Part shown: positions 41,512 through 50,577 of the stretch, piece after piece
Layout of the letters: every line of letters starts with the position of its first letter
Numbering within the stretch: the first letter of the stretch is position 1
DNA from: a virus
Strand: one strand, 5' to 3'
IMG/VR virus record: IMGVR_UViG_3300042292_000556
Coordinates: 1-61,259 of that record
Length of the DNA stretch: 61,259 bases
Position numbers and translations under genes: made by a program
Notes under the pieces: generated by a model
Seen by the model: only the letters and a program-made list of their open reading frames with translations
Told to the model about the DNA's origin: nothing
The model's database searches: none

Positions 41512-43929
41512 CTATTTAGGAGAGAACTGCTCCAAACCAAATCCACCTAGATTGTCAAATCCTGCTGATTCAAAATCTTTTGGTAATGTATTATTTTGTC
41601 TTTGTTCAATCAATTCAGATTGTTGTGTGGCTTGTAACTTTGTTCTTTGATCTTTACGATCTTCCATTTTGTTAAGTTTTTCTTGAGCTTGAGCAACCTG
41701 CATTTCTGCTAATTGCATTTGATAACTAAATTCTTCTGCCATCAATTGTTTCTTTATCAATGCTTCTTGTTGCATCTTTTGAATCTCAAACTGTAACTTA
41801 GATTGTTCTAATTGTATCTTTTGTTCTGTAATTGCTTGTTGCTTTTGTACTTCAGCCATCGCTGTTTCCTGCGCCAACTGAGCATTCGCTTGTGCCTGTG
41901 CTTGAATATTAGCTTGCTGATTAGCTTGATCTCTTTCCATTTTTTTCTTTCTCTTATATTTAAGAGATTGATTAGCTAACTTAATATTCTTAATTTGTCT
42001 TAAGTCAATTGCGTCTTCAAGATCAATACCACCTGATTGTAAAGCAACTTGTATGTTTTGTTCTAATTGAGCTTGTTCTTCTTCGTCCGGCTCTAATTCT
42101 AAGAATATACCGAAATCATGTAAGTTTAAATTTTGTAATTCTTTTAATGTTTCAACTGACGAAACCGATATACTCTGCATTAATGAACTTGCTGTTAATG
42201 GGAAGTTTAATGAATCAGCAACTCTTCTTGAAATGTTTTCACATACACGTAAGGTTAAATATAAACTAGATTGTAATATATGCCTTGTTGCTGTGTTTGA
42301 ATTTGCTGCTGCCATTTTTTGTAATCCTACTAAAGCATCTCTATCAGGTGTACTAGCGTCTCTTGCTTCATTCAATCCGGTTACATCACGTATCATCTGT
42401 AAGTAATATTGATATGTTTGTATCAATGATTGTATCTTACCGCTGCCTGATGAAGTTTGTAATTCCTGAATCGGCACCTTAGCTCTATTCATATCACCAT
42501 CCTGTGTCATGGATCTACCAACTATACTACCTGTTTGGAAATACATATTTAATGCTTCTGCCGCATTATATTTTGTACCATTACCTAAATCAACCTCGGC
42601 TAATCCATCAACATCGACGAATACACCATCAGGAACTAATCTAGATAATACTTGTTGTATTTTTAAATGCGTTAACTGAATCATATCTGCAAATCCTGTT
42701 ATACGGCTTACTAATGATTCAATTCTACCTTTGTACATTCTTGGTGCACAAATAGCATAATTCATTTGAACTCTGGTTGTATCAGCAAATGGCCTTGTCA
42801 TATTCTCTGCAAGTTTCCATTCTAACATTTTTTCGTGACCTAATATTTTTGCTCCTGAATATATAACTTCTATACTTCTTGATACTTTGCTAAATGAATC
42901 ATTTTCTGGTGGATTGAAATCATCTGTTTTTTCCAATGCCTTTTCTAAACCAACATCCGTTTGTTTAATTTTAAACACTTGGTTAGAAAATGTTTTATAC
43001 TCAAAATATAATACCTGTACATTAGAAGTATCATAATCTTGTCCGTAATAGTTACGAGTATAATTTACATCTCCTGGATATTTTTCAATCTCTTCTAAGT
43101 CAGCTTTTGTTAAATGTGGAAATTGCATTTTAACCTCTTCTAACGTAATAGATTTAACTTCACCAACATAATATATGTCTTCAAAGTTTGGATCCTCTGT
43201 ATAAGAATAAACAAGGTTAGCAGGATCAACATAGTCTATTGTTACTCCCTCTGCTTTATTCCAATTTGTTTTTGTTGCCGCAATACCCAAAACAACTAAA
43301 TCATAATTTAATCTTTTGTTTATTAACGGATATTTATTATTATCTAATATTTGATTTATTACTTCTTCTTCTGCTATTTCAATTTCTTGTTTATAGCTTA
43401 GTTGCATCCTAATTTCTAATTCTTCTTTATCTTCCGGTAAATTATCGGGATCAGGGCTACTGTACATATTTGCTCCTAAAGTACCCTGTATTTTATCTAA
43501 TAAAGGTTTAGTAAGCATGTCTTTTAATATGTTAGCAGCAAACCCGGTTCTTTTCTTAATTGAATCAGGATCTTGTGCGTATGCTTTAATATCGTAGTTC
43601 TTACTAGATATACCGTTAACAACAATGTCAACAAATTTAGGTATAACCGGAACAGGTTTCCAATCAAGATTCAAATAAGATAAATCACCGTTGATTGATA
43701 ATTCATCTTTATACTTTTGAACCGGTTGTTCTCCTCTAGCATATAATCTTAATCTGTGAAAGTTTTGCCAATTGGACCCCCATCTGTTTCCAGCTCCTCC
43801 AACTCTATCTCCTCTAAACCATTCGTTTTCAATAGCTCTACCGACCAAGGCTCCGTATTCGTAGCTTTGTTTCTCTGAATCCGGTACTACCTGACTAGGA
43901 AAAGAACTATTATTATTAGTATAAACCAT
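41512..43929 (-). CDS. Portal protein
   Basis: The protein has 805 residues and lies directly after the large terminase. The N-terminal region (SYEYGALVGRAIENEWFRG, RLYARGEQPVQKYKD) and the middle DVTGLNEARDASTPDRDALVG segment match crAss-like portals. The C-terminal 200 residues form a Gln-, Ala- and Glu-rich coiled coil, probably the barrel that projects into the capsid. It would form the dodecameric DNA gateway. Four bases separate it from the terminase gene. Confidence 0.85.
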   Translation of the reverse strand: MVYTNNNSSFPSQVVPDSEKQSYEYGALVGRAIENEWFRGDRVGGAGNRWGSNWQNFHRLRLYARGEQPVQKYKDELSINGDLSYLNLDWKPVPVIPKFVDIVVNGISSKNYDIKAYAQDPDSIKKRTGFAANILKDMLTKPLLDKIQGTLGANMYSSPDPDNLPEDKEELEIRMQLSYKQEIEIAEEEVINQILDNNKYPLINKRLNYDLVVLGIAATKTNWNKAEGVTIDYVDPANLVYSYTEDPNFEDIYYVGEVKSITLEEVKMQFPHLTKADLEEIEKYPGDVNYTRNYYGQDYDTSNVQVLYFEYKTFSNQVFKIKQTDVGLEKALEKTDDFNPPENDSFSKVSRSIEVIYSGAKILGHEKMLEWKLAENMTRPFADTTRVQMNYAICAPRMYKGRIESLVSRITGFADMIQLTHLKIQQVLSRLVPDGVFVDVDGLAEVDLGNGTKYNAAEALNMYFQTGSIVGRSMTQDGDMNRAKVPIQELQTSSGSGKIQSLIQTYQYYLQMIRDVTGLNEARDASTPDRDALVGLQKMAAANSNTATRHILQSSLYLTLRVCENISRRVADSLNFPLTASSLMQSISVSSVETLKELQNLNLHDFGIFLELEPDEEEQAQLEQNIQVALQSGGIDLEDAIDLRQIKNIKLANQSLKYKRKKKMERDQANQQANIQAQAQANAQLAQETAMAEVQKQQAITEQKIQLEQSKLQFEIQKMQQEALIKKQLMAEEFSYQMQLAEMQVAQAQEKLNKMEDRKDQRTKLQATQQSELIEQRQNNTLPKDFESAGFDNLGGFGLEQFSPK

Positions 43930-43932
43930 CTA

Positions 43933-46155
43933 TTATATTATTTTTGAACTAAAACCTTCGTTATTATATTTTTTGAAACCTAATGATACCATATCTTTTT
44001 GAGCACGGAACACAGGTGTGTAAGCGTTTTTGTTGCAAGCCATTATAGCTAAACCTGAACTAATAGTAGCATCATGCTTAGTTCTATTGCCTATATTAAA
44101 TCTAGACCAGTCATTTAAAGTTTTCTGGAAATACATATTACCATAACCTCCTTCTAATAATCCTACATTTCTATCTATATAAGATTCTATTGCTGCAGCA
44201 TGTGCTTGTAACATGTCCTGAGAAGCTGAAGGTATGCCTCCAATTTCCTTTTCTGCTGGTGATAAATTATTATATACTTTGTCAGGTCTGTTCATTGAGT
44301 AACCTCTATAACCTCTTCTCTTTAAATAATAAAGTAATCTAGGTTTGTTATTCTCTGCTAATATTGGCATTCCATAAAATACCAAAGCCATTAAAACATC
44401 CTCAAAGAATATCTCTGCTGTTTGTGGTCTAGCTATGTATTCTAAAAAGAAAAGACTAGGTGGAACATCTTCCATTGAGAATTTTGTTAATCCGTGTAAT
44501 GCACCTTTTGATCCTCTGCTTTCGTCAACAGTTCCTGATATATCATAACTATCACATCCAAAAGCACCGCAGTGTTCATTACCTGGATATTTAACTCCAT
44601 TCTTTATAATCACACGATTTTGTAGATTTAGCGGTGGAATCCAAGAAATTAAAAATCTACCATCTTTATTTGGTACAAATATAACTTTAGTATCTTGTAC
44701 ACCGTTTTCCCATTGAAAGCTACCTTGCGTTAAAACATTTGAGTTTCTTAGATCATCATTGTAATCTATTTGCTCATATATTTTTGTAAGATTAAATAAA
44801 GATTGTTTTGCTTCATCCCTAAAAGCATGTTGTTCTGATCTTGGAAACTGTCTGTAGTATTCGTTTAATGCATCTTGATCTGATTTTAAACCATCAACCT
44901 CATTTTGCCAATGTTCAATAACCCCGTAATCAATCCACATATTATCCACACCCCTAACTGGTTGTTCTGGTGTTAAGAAAACAGGCATCCCGTATTTATC
45001 CATAAAACCCTCAAAGTTCCATTCCATTGGTATAAATAAAGAATATAATCCAGAACTAGTTTGCCCGTTACGGTTACGTTTGGTAACGTCTGATCTATAA
45101 TATAATTTTTTAAAGTTTTCTCCTCCTTTATCTAAAGCATTTGAGGTAGAACCCATCATACATTTACCAACAATTCTTCTTCCTAATCGCAAACAGGTTT
45201 GAGTTATTCGCCAGTTATTTAAAATATTATTAGGCTTTTCCCATTTACCACTTTCATCATGAACTAATAATCTTAACTTTTCACCATCATAGCTATTGTC
45301 TCCAGTATTCTTCCAATCAATTGTAGTATCTAGCCCTTCAAGTTCCTCTAATTGTTCTTGAGCTTCTAATTTTCTTCTTGTTAATTTTGATGCAGGTATT
45401 CTATAAGCTAACTCTGTTTTCGGACGGTCCATACCATCTTGAATTGGTTTAAAGAAAAAAGGATAGTTTATTGATATAGGCACAACCTTATCTGTAAACA
45501 TTTTTTTTGCATCATCTCCTGACTTGGATAATATTCCATATCTTGTATCGGAACTTAAGGTAGCTTGGTTAACTAATTCCGCAGATGACATAAATGAAAA
45601 TCCGGAACGTCTATTCTTTAAATAGCACATGCCGTAACATCTGTTATCTGCTTTACAAGCTTCCCAGAATATGAAAAATACTCTATTTGATTCACGAAAA
45701 TCTGGAGCTCCAACATCAATCTTGCTCCATTGTAAATACATATAATGTGTGCCAGTTATATAAGTTGGTACACCATTGTTATAAAAAGAAAAACCTTCTT
45801 CTCTGTATTTAAACTCTGCATCAATAAAGTCGTACCAGTTTTCTTTGAATTTATCCGGATATTTATTCCAATCAAATACACTTTTGATACGTTCAAGCTC
45901 TTTTGGATATACAGCTTGTTCCCAATATTGTTCTTCTTTCTTAGTAGACCTTTTATAAGCATTTTCAATATAAGGTAATGCAATCTTTAAATTTTGTATT
46001 TCTACAACTTCTCCAATCTTACCTGTTTTGCTTATAACAACTACATCGTGTTCTTTATTATATCCGTATTCCCACTTCTTACTTTTATTAAGTCTACTTA
46101 TAATAGAAGGCTTAATATGATTGTCTAAAGTGGTTATTAAATTTTGTTCGTACAT
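43933..46155 (-). CDS. Large terminase subunit (TerL)
   Basis: A 740-residue packaging ATPase-nuclease. The ATPase part has YLKNRRSGFSFMSSAELV (a variant Walker A) near residue 180 and LRLLVHDESGKWE (Walker B with catalytic Glu) near residue 300. The nuclease part has AFGCDSYDISG near residue 540, a likely metal-binding Asp, and NRTKHDATISSGLA near the end. The overall layout resembles crAss-like TerL. The Walker A lacks the usual GKS/T, so the call rests on pattern and context. The start overlaps the preceding stop by one base. Confidence 0.82.
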   Translation of the reverse strand: MYEQNLITTLDNHIKPSIISRLNKSKKWEYGYNKEHDVVVISKTGKIGEVVEIQNLKIALPYIENAYKRSTKKEEQYWEQAVYPKELERIKSVFDWNKYPDKFKENWYDFIDAEFKYREEGFSFYNNGVPTYITGTHYMYLQWSKIDVGAPDFRESNRVFFIFWEACKADNRCYGMCYLKNRRSGFSFMSSAELVNQATLSSDTRYGILSKSGDDAKKMFTDKVVPISINYPFFFKPIQDGMDRPKTELAYRIPASKLTRRKLEAQEQLEELEGLDTTIDWKNTGDNSYDGEKLRLLVHDESGKWEKPNNILNNWRITQTCLRLGRRIVGKCMMGSTSNALDKGGENFKKLYYRSDVTKRNRNGQTSSGLYSLFIPMEWNFEGFMDKYGMPVFLTPEQPVRGVDNMWIDYGVIEHWQNEVDGLKSDQDALNEYYRQFPRSEQHAFRDEAKQSLFNLTKIYEQIDYNDDLRNSNVLTQGSFQWENGVQDTKVIFVPNKDGRFLISWIPPLNLQNRVIIKNGVKYPGNEHCGAFGCDSYDISGTVDESRGSKGALHGLTKFSMEDVPPSLFFLEYIARPQTAEIFFEDVLMALVFYGMPILAENNKPRLLYYLKRRGYRGYSMNRPDKVYNNLSPAEKEIGGIPSASQDMLQAHAAAIESYIDRNVGLLEGGYGNMYFQKTLNDWSRFNIGNRTKHDATISSGLAIMACNKNAYTPVFRAQKDMVSLGFKKYNNEGFSSKII

Positions 46156-46433
46156 TATTTAGACCTCCCTTCTGCAAATCCTTTAAAAACTTTACTTGCT
46201 TTTTCACTAGATTCTTGTAGTTCTAATTTCTGTCTTTCTTCTTCAATACGATTAAGTATTTCAAAAGCATCGAAGATAGCTAACTTTTTTGTTGCAGCTG
46301 CATTCTTTAATTTGTCTGCAGCCAAGTCATCTTCTCCGTTATCTAAAATAGCTTCTTCAGCAACCTTAATCAGTTCCAATACCGCTTTGTGCCCAGCTTG
46401 GATTATATTCTGCTTCGTTTCCTCTATATTCAT
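46155..46433 (-). CDS. Putative small terminase subunit
   Basis: An acidic-to-neutral helical protein of 92 residues immediately upstream of TerL, with a stop/start overlap. Small terminases are typically short helical DNA-recognition proteins encoded here, which is the main evidence. No clear helix-turn-helix is visible. The first 68 bases of the gene lie inside the end of the GroES-like gene in another phase. Confidence 0.5.
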   Translation of the reverse strand: MNIEETKQNIIQAGHKAVLELIKVAEEAILDNGEDDLAADKLKNAAATKKLAIFDAFEILNRIEEERQKLELQESSEKASKVFKGFAEGRSK

Positions 46434-46983
46434 ATTTAATTACAATATCATTTGATTTCATACAATATAATCGTTTACCTTCTATGATAAACTCAAATTC
46501 ACCGTATGGTTTATATCCTACTAAGTCACCTGGCACTATTTTCGCTTCATTTAAGGAGCTATTACCGTATTTTAGTATTCCAATAAGTCTCTGCTCTTTT
46601 TCTAAGCTAAAACTGTTATTATTTTTTATAGGTTGTACAAAGCAACGATCGCCAAAAGCTTTCCAATTACCTGTATCACCATATAAATATATTTGATCAA
46701 TGTCTACAAAATATTTGTCCTCGTTAAAGTATGATCTACTGTTCTTTGCTTTACCTCTAATATCATAAAATCTTCTAAAAACATTATGATGTATTATTAC
46801 TTTATCACCAACTTTAATATCTGTTGTTCCAAATAATGGTACCGCTAAAACTTCAGCCATGTTATTAACAGCTTTAAAAGATTCAACCGATGTATTAATA
46901 ATTAAATCTTTATCACCAACTTTAACTGTATTGTCATACCTATTACCAACAGGTTTAACAATAAAGCTAAACATACTTCTCAT
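46366..46983 (-). CDS. Double-lobed GroES-like protein
   Basis: Residues 1-95 have FIVKPVGNRYDN, an AEVLAVPLFGTTDIKVGDKVIIH strand pair and a DIDQIYLY strand. Residues 110-190 repeat the plan: FVQPIK, LIGILKYGN, KIVPGDLVGYKPYGEFEFIIEGKRLYCMKSNDIVIKY. Each lobe follows the GroES barrel pattern. This would be a tandem co-chaperonin-like protein, separate from the small GroES encoded beside GroEL. It lies next to the terminase genes and may be a specialised cap for folding a virion protein. Confidence 0.7.
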   Translation of the reverse strand: MRSMFSFIVKPVGNRYDNTVKVGDKDLIINTSVESFKAVNNMAEVLAVPLFGTTDIKVGDKVIIHHNVFRRFYDIRGKAKNSRSYFNEDKYFVDIDQIYLYGDTGNWKAFGDRCFVQPIKNNNSFSLEKEQRLIGILKYGNSSLNEAKIVPGDLVGYKPYGEFEFIIEGKRLYCMKSNDIVIKYEYRGNEAEYNPSWAQSGIGTD

Positions 46984-47210
46984 TAGTATTCTAAATCATA
47001 TTCAACTGAAATAGCCATATTGCTATTAAATTTCTTCCAAGGCATAACCTCATCACTCTTTTTTATAAAAATGTTATAAGAGTTATCTGTTTCATCAAAT
47101 AATATATGTGAAATTTTATGTCCACCGTATACCTCTTGACTTACAGAATAATGCATTGCGTCGTTTTTATAATCAGCGCCAATACTTATTTTTCTAATAA
47201 CATTATTCAT
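46983..47210 (-). CDS. Conserved Bacteroidota-phage protein, 75 residues
   Basis: A small beta-rich protein: ISIGADYKNDAMHYSVSQEVYGG, then SYNIFIKKSDEVMPWKKF. I recall similar proteins near packaging genes in crAss-like phages, without known function. Its stop overlaps the GroES-like start by one base and its own start overlaps the preceding gene by 8 bases, so the genes are coupled. Confidence 0.65.
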   Translation of the reverse strand: MNNVIRKISIGADYKNDAMHYSVSQEVYGGHKISHILFDETDNSYNIFIKKSDEVMPWKKFNSNMAISVEYDLEY

Positions 47211-47454
47211 TATCTGTATTTTTTTCTATATTGGTGTAACTACCATCTTCTAAGTTGATATTTACAGCACCATATTCAGCTTCTAATACTTCTTTAAAAT
47301 CTTCAATCTCTTTATTAAGATCTGCAACTTTATGTAATAATGAATGCTTTTGAGTTTCTAATACACCTAAGTTTGTTAATAACTTACCTAAATCAGCTTG
47401 TTGTCCTACAATTTTATCTAATTGTTCTTTTTTAATCTGTTTTACTACTTCCAT
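47203..47454 (-). CDS. Small coiled-coil protein, 83 residues
   Basis: The first 60 residues are a continuous amphipathic helix with heptad spacing (VKQIKKEQLDKIVGQQADLG and onward). A short beta tail follows. It is probably an oligomeric coiled coil. The function is unknown. It is separated from the next upstream gene by the tRNA-like element at 47483-47532. Confidence 0.6.
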   Translation of the reverse strand: MEVVKQIKKEQLDKIVGQQADLGKLLTNLGVLETQKHSLLHKVADLNKEIEDFKEVLEAEYGAVNINLEDGSYTNIEKNTDNE

Positions 47455-47482
47455 TTTTATTTAATTTAATTGTTAACTTTAG

Positions 47483-47532
47483 TAACAAGTGAGGACTCGA
47501 ACCTTGAAGTGACCTAATTTCACTACTTGTTA
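47483..47532 (-). other. tRNA-like element lacking an anticodon arm
   Basis: On the minus strand TAACAAGT and ACTTGTTA form a perfect 8-pair acceptor-like stem. Inside is a GTGA-AATTAGG-TCAC arm with GG in the loop, as in a D arm. A TTCGAGT loop closed by AGG/CCT follows, as in a T arm. There is no room for an anticodon arm. It looks like a deleted tRNA, or a tRNA mimic in a late intergenic gap. Confidence 0.6.
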
Positions 47533-47535
47533 TTT

Positions 47536-47775
47536 TTATTTATTGAATAATCTATTATATAAGCTTTGTTTTTTTAAAGGTAATTCTAAAACAACACTAC
47601 CAGGAAACTTATAATTGCTTCCTGGTTGCATTACTTTTTTATTACCTTTATTGTCTATGCCTAATACCGGAAAATCTACACCTTCCATTGTTATATCTCC
47701 GCTTGGTATAATATTATATTCTCTGTTTTTATCAGGACTATTTCTTTTATAACCTTTTGTAGATATGTTTTTCAT
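47536..47775 (-). CDS. Unknown basic protein, 79 residues
   Basis: A basic protein rich in Lys, Asn and Gly. The middle (VDFPVLGIDNKGNKKVMQPGSNYKF) suggests small beta strands. No domain is recognised. Its start is contiguous with the stop of the upstream Lys/Ala-rich gene, so the two are probably translated together. It may be a minor virion component. Confidence 0.6.
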   Translation of the reverse strand: MKNISTKGYKRNSPDKNREYNIIPSGDITMEGVDFPVLGIDNKGNKKVMQPGSNYKFPGSVVLELPLKKQSLYNRLFNK

Positions 47776-48708
47776 TTAGCAAGACTTCTTTTTTAATTTA
47801 CTCATTTGCATAGTTGGAGCACCTGCTTTAGCTGCCATACCCGCCGCTTTAGCTGCTAACCCTCCTTTAATACTTCCTGCTTTACCAACAAGCCCTGTTC
47901 TGGATCTTTGCATAGCTGGAGCCACTGGCTTAGCTGCCGCTGCTGCTGCCGCTTTTTGCTTTTTAGCTCTTACAGCAGCCCCAAATTGGTTCATTTTTCT
48001 TATTTGATCTAACTCTGGCGTACCAAATCCAAAATCGTATGATAGTTGTTTTGTTGGTGCTTTTGACGCTTTTGGCTTTGTAGTTGTAGAAGTCGTTGCT
48101 GGTTTTTTAAATGCTTTTTTTGATACTTGTTTTGCTGGAGGCATTTTAGCACCTGCCTTCATTCTTTGTTTAGCCGGGGCATTAACAACAACTGCTTTTC
48201 CAAGACCTACTAAAGATTGTTTTTGTTTTTCATTAAGATTTTCTGGAGCAGTACCTCCACCCATGGCATTGTAAAGCTCAGCATTTCTAGTTTGTCTGCT
48301 TTTAACGTCTGCATTTCTAATTTCAACTGCTTTAGTTAATTTTTCCGCAGCTTCACCACCTTTTTCCCTCATACTGTTCCATGGGACCTCTTTAACTACA
48401 TTTCTTTTAGAATCATATTCTCTAAGAAAAGATCCAGCTCTTTCTACTGTATGCATAGGTAAGTTTGGAGTAGCTGTCCCTGTAGGGGCATCAATACTAA
48501 TTCCGGTCTGTTTTTCATAATCCTTTTTCATATTAGGATCTTGTCTATTTTCAGCCATTTTTTTCTTACCTTTTTCGTATTCAACGGTAAGTTCAATATC
48601 GGTACCCTGTTTTTCTTGATACATTGGTGATCCACTCATTAATGTAGGCGGAATACCTCTTCCTGTTTGTAAAAATGGAGCTCTTCCATTTGGTAGTTTA
48701 AATGCCAT
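47776..48708 (-). CDS. Basic Lys/Ala/Pro-rich protein, 310 residues
   Basis: The first ten residues (MAFKLPNGRA) resemble the start of the HExxH protein at 49140. The rest is low-complexity and strongly basic, with KKPATTSTTTKPKASKAP and an Ala run near residue 255. Such composition is typical of disordered, histone-like or DNA-condensing proteins. It could be packaged with DNA, but no domain proves it. The gene sits between small structural genes and the tRNA-like element. Confidence 0.6.
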   Translation of the reverse strand: MAFKLPNGRAPFLQTGRGIPPTLMSGSPMYQEKQGTDIELTVEYEKGKKKMAENRQDPNMKKDYEKQTGISIDAPTGTATPNLPMHTVERAGSFLREYDSKRNVVKEVPWNSMREKGGEAAEKLTKAVEIRNADVKSRQTRNAELYNAMGGGTAPENLNEKQKQSLVGLGKAVVVNAPAKQRMKAGAKMPPAKQVSKKAFKKPATTSTTTKPKASKAPTKQLSYDFGFGTPELDQIRKMNQFGAAVRAKKQKAAAAAAAKPVAPAMQRSRTGLVGKAGSIKGGLAAKAAGMAAKAGAPTMQMSKLKKKSC

Positions 48709-48727
48709 CTTGTTTTTTTTTAGTTGT

Positions 48728-49081
48728 TTAATTGTTTAGTACTCTTTTATATATAACTGTATCAGGGGCATCACAAACATAATCAGCAACCATAGTGTTT
48801 TCATCTATAATAACAAATTTAGCTAAAGCCTTCCAGTCATTTGGATTGTATAATGTTTTTAAATAAAAATTATTTTTATTAAATTGATAAGATATTACTT
48901 CAAAATCATATCCTGTTAAAGTAGAAAATGATTCTATTTTAAAATCTTTTTTGTTCGTTCCCGTAAATGTAATTTCAACTGTTTCTGATCTCCATTTTCC
49001 TTGAAGGAATTCTTTACTCATTTTTTGAGCGTTAGAGAATAACGATAATGCCAATGCTGTAATAATAAATAAATTTCTCAT
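48728..49081 (-). CDS. Exported protein with signal peptide, 117 residues
   Basis: MRNLFIITALALSLFSNAQ is a classical signal peptide, cleaved after NAQ as in many Flavobacteriia. The mature part, with GKWRSETVEITFTG and beta strands throughout, resembles a small lipocalin-like fold. It would be secreted to the host periplasm or surface. A TACGTAAT site lies 38 bases before its start, so it may have its own late promoter. A role in exclusion or envelope modification is a guess. Confidence 0.65.
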   Translation of the reverse strand: MRNLFIITALALSLFSNAQKMSKEFLQGKWRSETVEITFTGTNKKDFKIESFSTLTGYDFEVISYQFNKNNFYLKTLYNPNDWKALAKFVIIDENTMVADYVCDAPDTVIYKRVLNN

Positions 49082-49118
49082 AGTGTATATATTTAATTAG
49101 ATTAGTATTAATATATAT

Positions 49119-49126
49119 ATTACGTA
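49119..49126 (-). promoter_or_regulatory. TACGTAAT site upstream of the exported-protein gene
   Basis: The minus strand reads TACGTAAT, 38 bases before the start at 49081, the same distance as at the ERF and groEL genes. It is a candidate late or middle promoter core. Confidence 0.45.
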
Positions 49127-49139
49127 TAATATTTACTTT

Positions 49140-49451
49140 TTATTGTTTTGCATAAGCTTCTTGTTCCCAAGGTAATTTCTTGCTACCTTCTTTCATTGTT
49201 GCTCTTGGATATCTTTTGCCTTTCCAGAACACATAGGAATCATTATAATCTAGATCACCTCTTTTCATTTGATCTAAATGAACTTTCTCGTGTGATATAG
49301 TTTTATTCTTTTTTAATGTAGCAGGTGAAGCATTTTTGTTTACAAGTATACTTCCTGTATTAGTAGCCATACCTAAAACATCATCTCCCATATCTTGTTG
49401 ATATATTGGGGTATTGTCAATCTCGTAAGGACTTCTTAATTTAAACGCCAT
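49140..49451 (-). CDS. Small HExxH metalloprotease-like protein
   Basis: This protein has 103 residues. ISHEKVHLDQMKRGDLDYN carries an HExxH zinc motif, and a LPWEQEAYAKQ segment near the C terminus offers a Glu that could be the third ligand, as in minimal gluzincins. It begins MAFKL, like its neighbour at 47776. It may be a virion-associated or maturation protease. Its small size leaves little beyond the catalytic core. Confidence 0.65.
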   Translation of the reverse strand: MAFKLRSPYEIDNTPIYQQDMGDDVLGMATNTGSILVNKNASPATLKKNKTISHEKVHLDQMKRGDLDYNDSYVFWKGKRYPRATMKEGSKKLPWEQEAYAKQ

Positions 49452-49514
49452 ATATCTTGTACATTTAATAAAGCAACCACAAATTTCTTCATGGTTGCTC
49501 TTAAATTATTATTC

Positions 49515-49793
49515 TTAGGAAGCTGTGACTACTGGTGGGTTTGCAATTGTAACTCCAGGAGGTAATACTGCTGAATTTACAATAGGACCAACAGGGCTAA
49601 GCATTGCTTTGTTTATATTAACTATAGTATCTGCAGCACCATCAGCTGAAGTTGTGAAAGTGTAAAGTCTTCCGTGCGCATGAATACCAAAAGTTGTTGT
49701 AGTAATATACACAACTGTATTTATAAGGTCGGTATCAAAAGTAACACTAGGGATACTAGCATTTGTAGTAGGTATTGATATATATCTTGCCAT
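49515..49793 (-). CDS. Small structural-type protein, paralogue of 49819 gene
   Basis: Its N terminus (MARYISIPTTNASIPSVTFD) is closely similar to that of the next upstream gene, and the following beta region is related in spacing. The 92-residue size and Thr/Val-rich composition suggest a beta domain for virion assembly. I do not know its function. It probably arose by duplication with the 240-residue neighbour. Confidence 0.6.
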   Translation of the reverse strand: MARYISIPTTNASIPSVTFDTDLINTVVYITTTTFGIHAHGRLYTFTTSADGAADTIVNINKAMLSPVGPIVNSAVLPPGVTIANPPVVTAS

Positions 49794-49818
49794 TTTTTTT
49801 ATTTTTATTTGTTAATTA

Positions 49819-50541
49819 TTATACTACTGTTAATGTTGTTACCGTTAAATCTGCTGCTGATATTGTTGCTGCTGCAAGAGTAGTAGTCGGTGCTGCAGAT
49901 ACTACAAATTGAGTTCCATTTGTAATAGAAGCAATTGTTGTATTTAAAGCAAATGCGCCTGCTCCCGCAACAACAGTAACCGTCATACCAACTGATAAAC
50001 CAGCTGTACTATTTACTGTAATAGTTGTTTGTCCTGTAGCGCCTACTCCATTTGTAACTAATGTAGCATTTAAGTCTACATTCGAGCAAATAGGAGATGG
50101 ATTCCCACTAATTATAGCATTGTTTATAATTTTTGATGCAGCAATTGCATTAGCATTTTGAACAGCCGAAGTTGTTCCACTAAAAGTAAGTCTAAATGCT
50201 TTGCTCTGCATCCACAAAGTAGAATAAGGAGTTGTTGCTACAATTGTTGCTCCAGAAAGAGTTGTAGTTGGAGCAGTTGAAACAACAAAAGTAGTACTAT
50301 TAGTAACTGAAGAAACAATAGTACCAGGTGCAAATACACCCGTTCCTGCTGTAACAGTTACTGCCATACCAGCTACTAATCCAGTTGTACTTGTAACAGT
50401 TATTGTAGTTGTACTACCTGCACCAGCCGCTAATGATACTGTTTCAGTAGATGGCGGCATTACCGCTGTAATGTTATCCTTATTGAAAAGAATATTTGGT
50501 TGCCCAACAATCTGTGTTGGAATAGAAATGTATTTTCCCAT
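49819..50541 (-). CDS. Thr/Val-rich protein with duplicated beta module
   Basis: This protein has 240 residues. A module of about 60 residues appears twice: TTTITVTSTTGLVAGMAVTVTAG leading to FVVSTAPTTTLSGAT in the first copy, and TTITVNSTAGLSVGMTVTVVAG leading to FVVSAAPTTTLAAAT in the second. The N-terminal 20 residues match the 92-residue neighbour. It resembles a surface or fibre-type protein. Related short modules occur in the 510- and 1835-residue structural proteins. Confidence 0.7.
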   Translation of the reverse strand: MGKYISIPTQIVGQPNILFNKDNITAVMPPSTETVSLAAGAGSTTTITVTSTTGLVAGMAVTVTAGTGVFAPGTIVSSVTNSTTFVVSTAPTTTLSGATIVATTPYSTLWMQSKAFRLTFSGTTSAVQNANAIAASKIINNAIISGNPSPICSNVDLNATLVTNGVGATGQTTITVNSTAGLSVGMTVTVVAGAGAFALNTTIASITNGTQFVVSAAPTTTLAAATISAADLTVTTLTVV

Positions 50542-50577
50542 TTTTGTTTTTTTGTTTGTTAATATATTGATTTTTGT

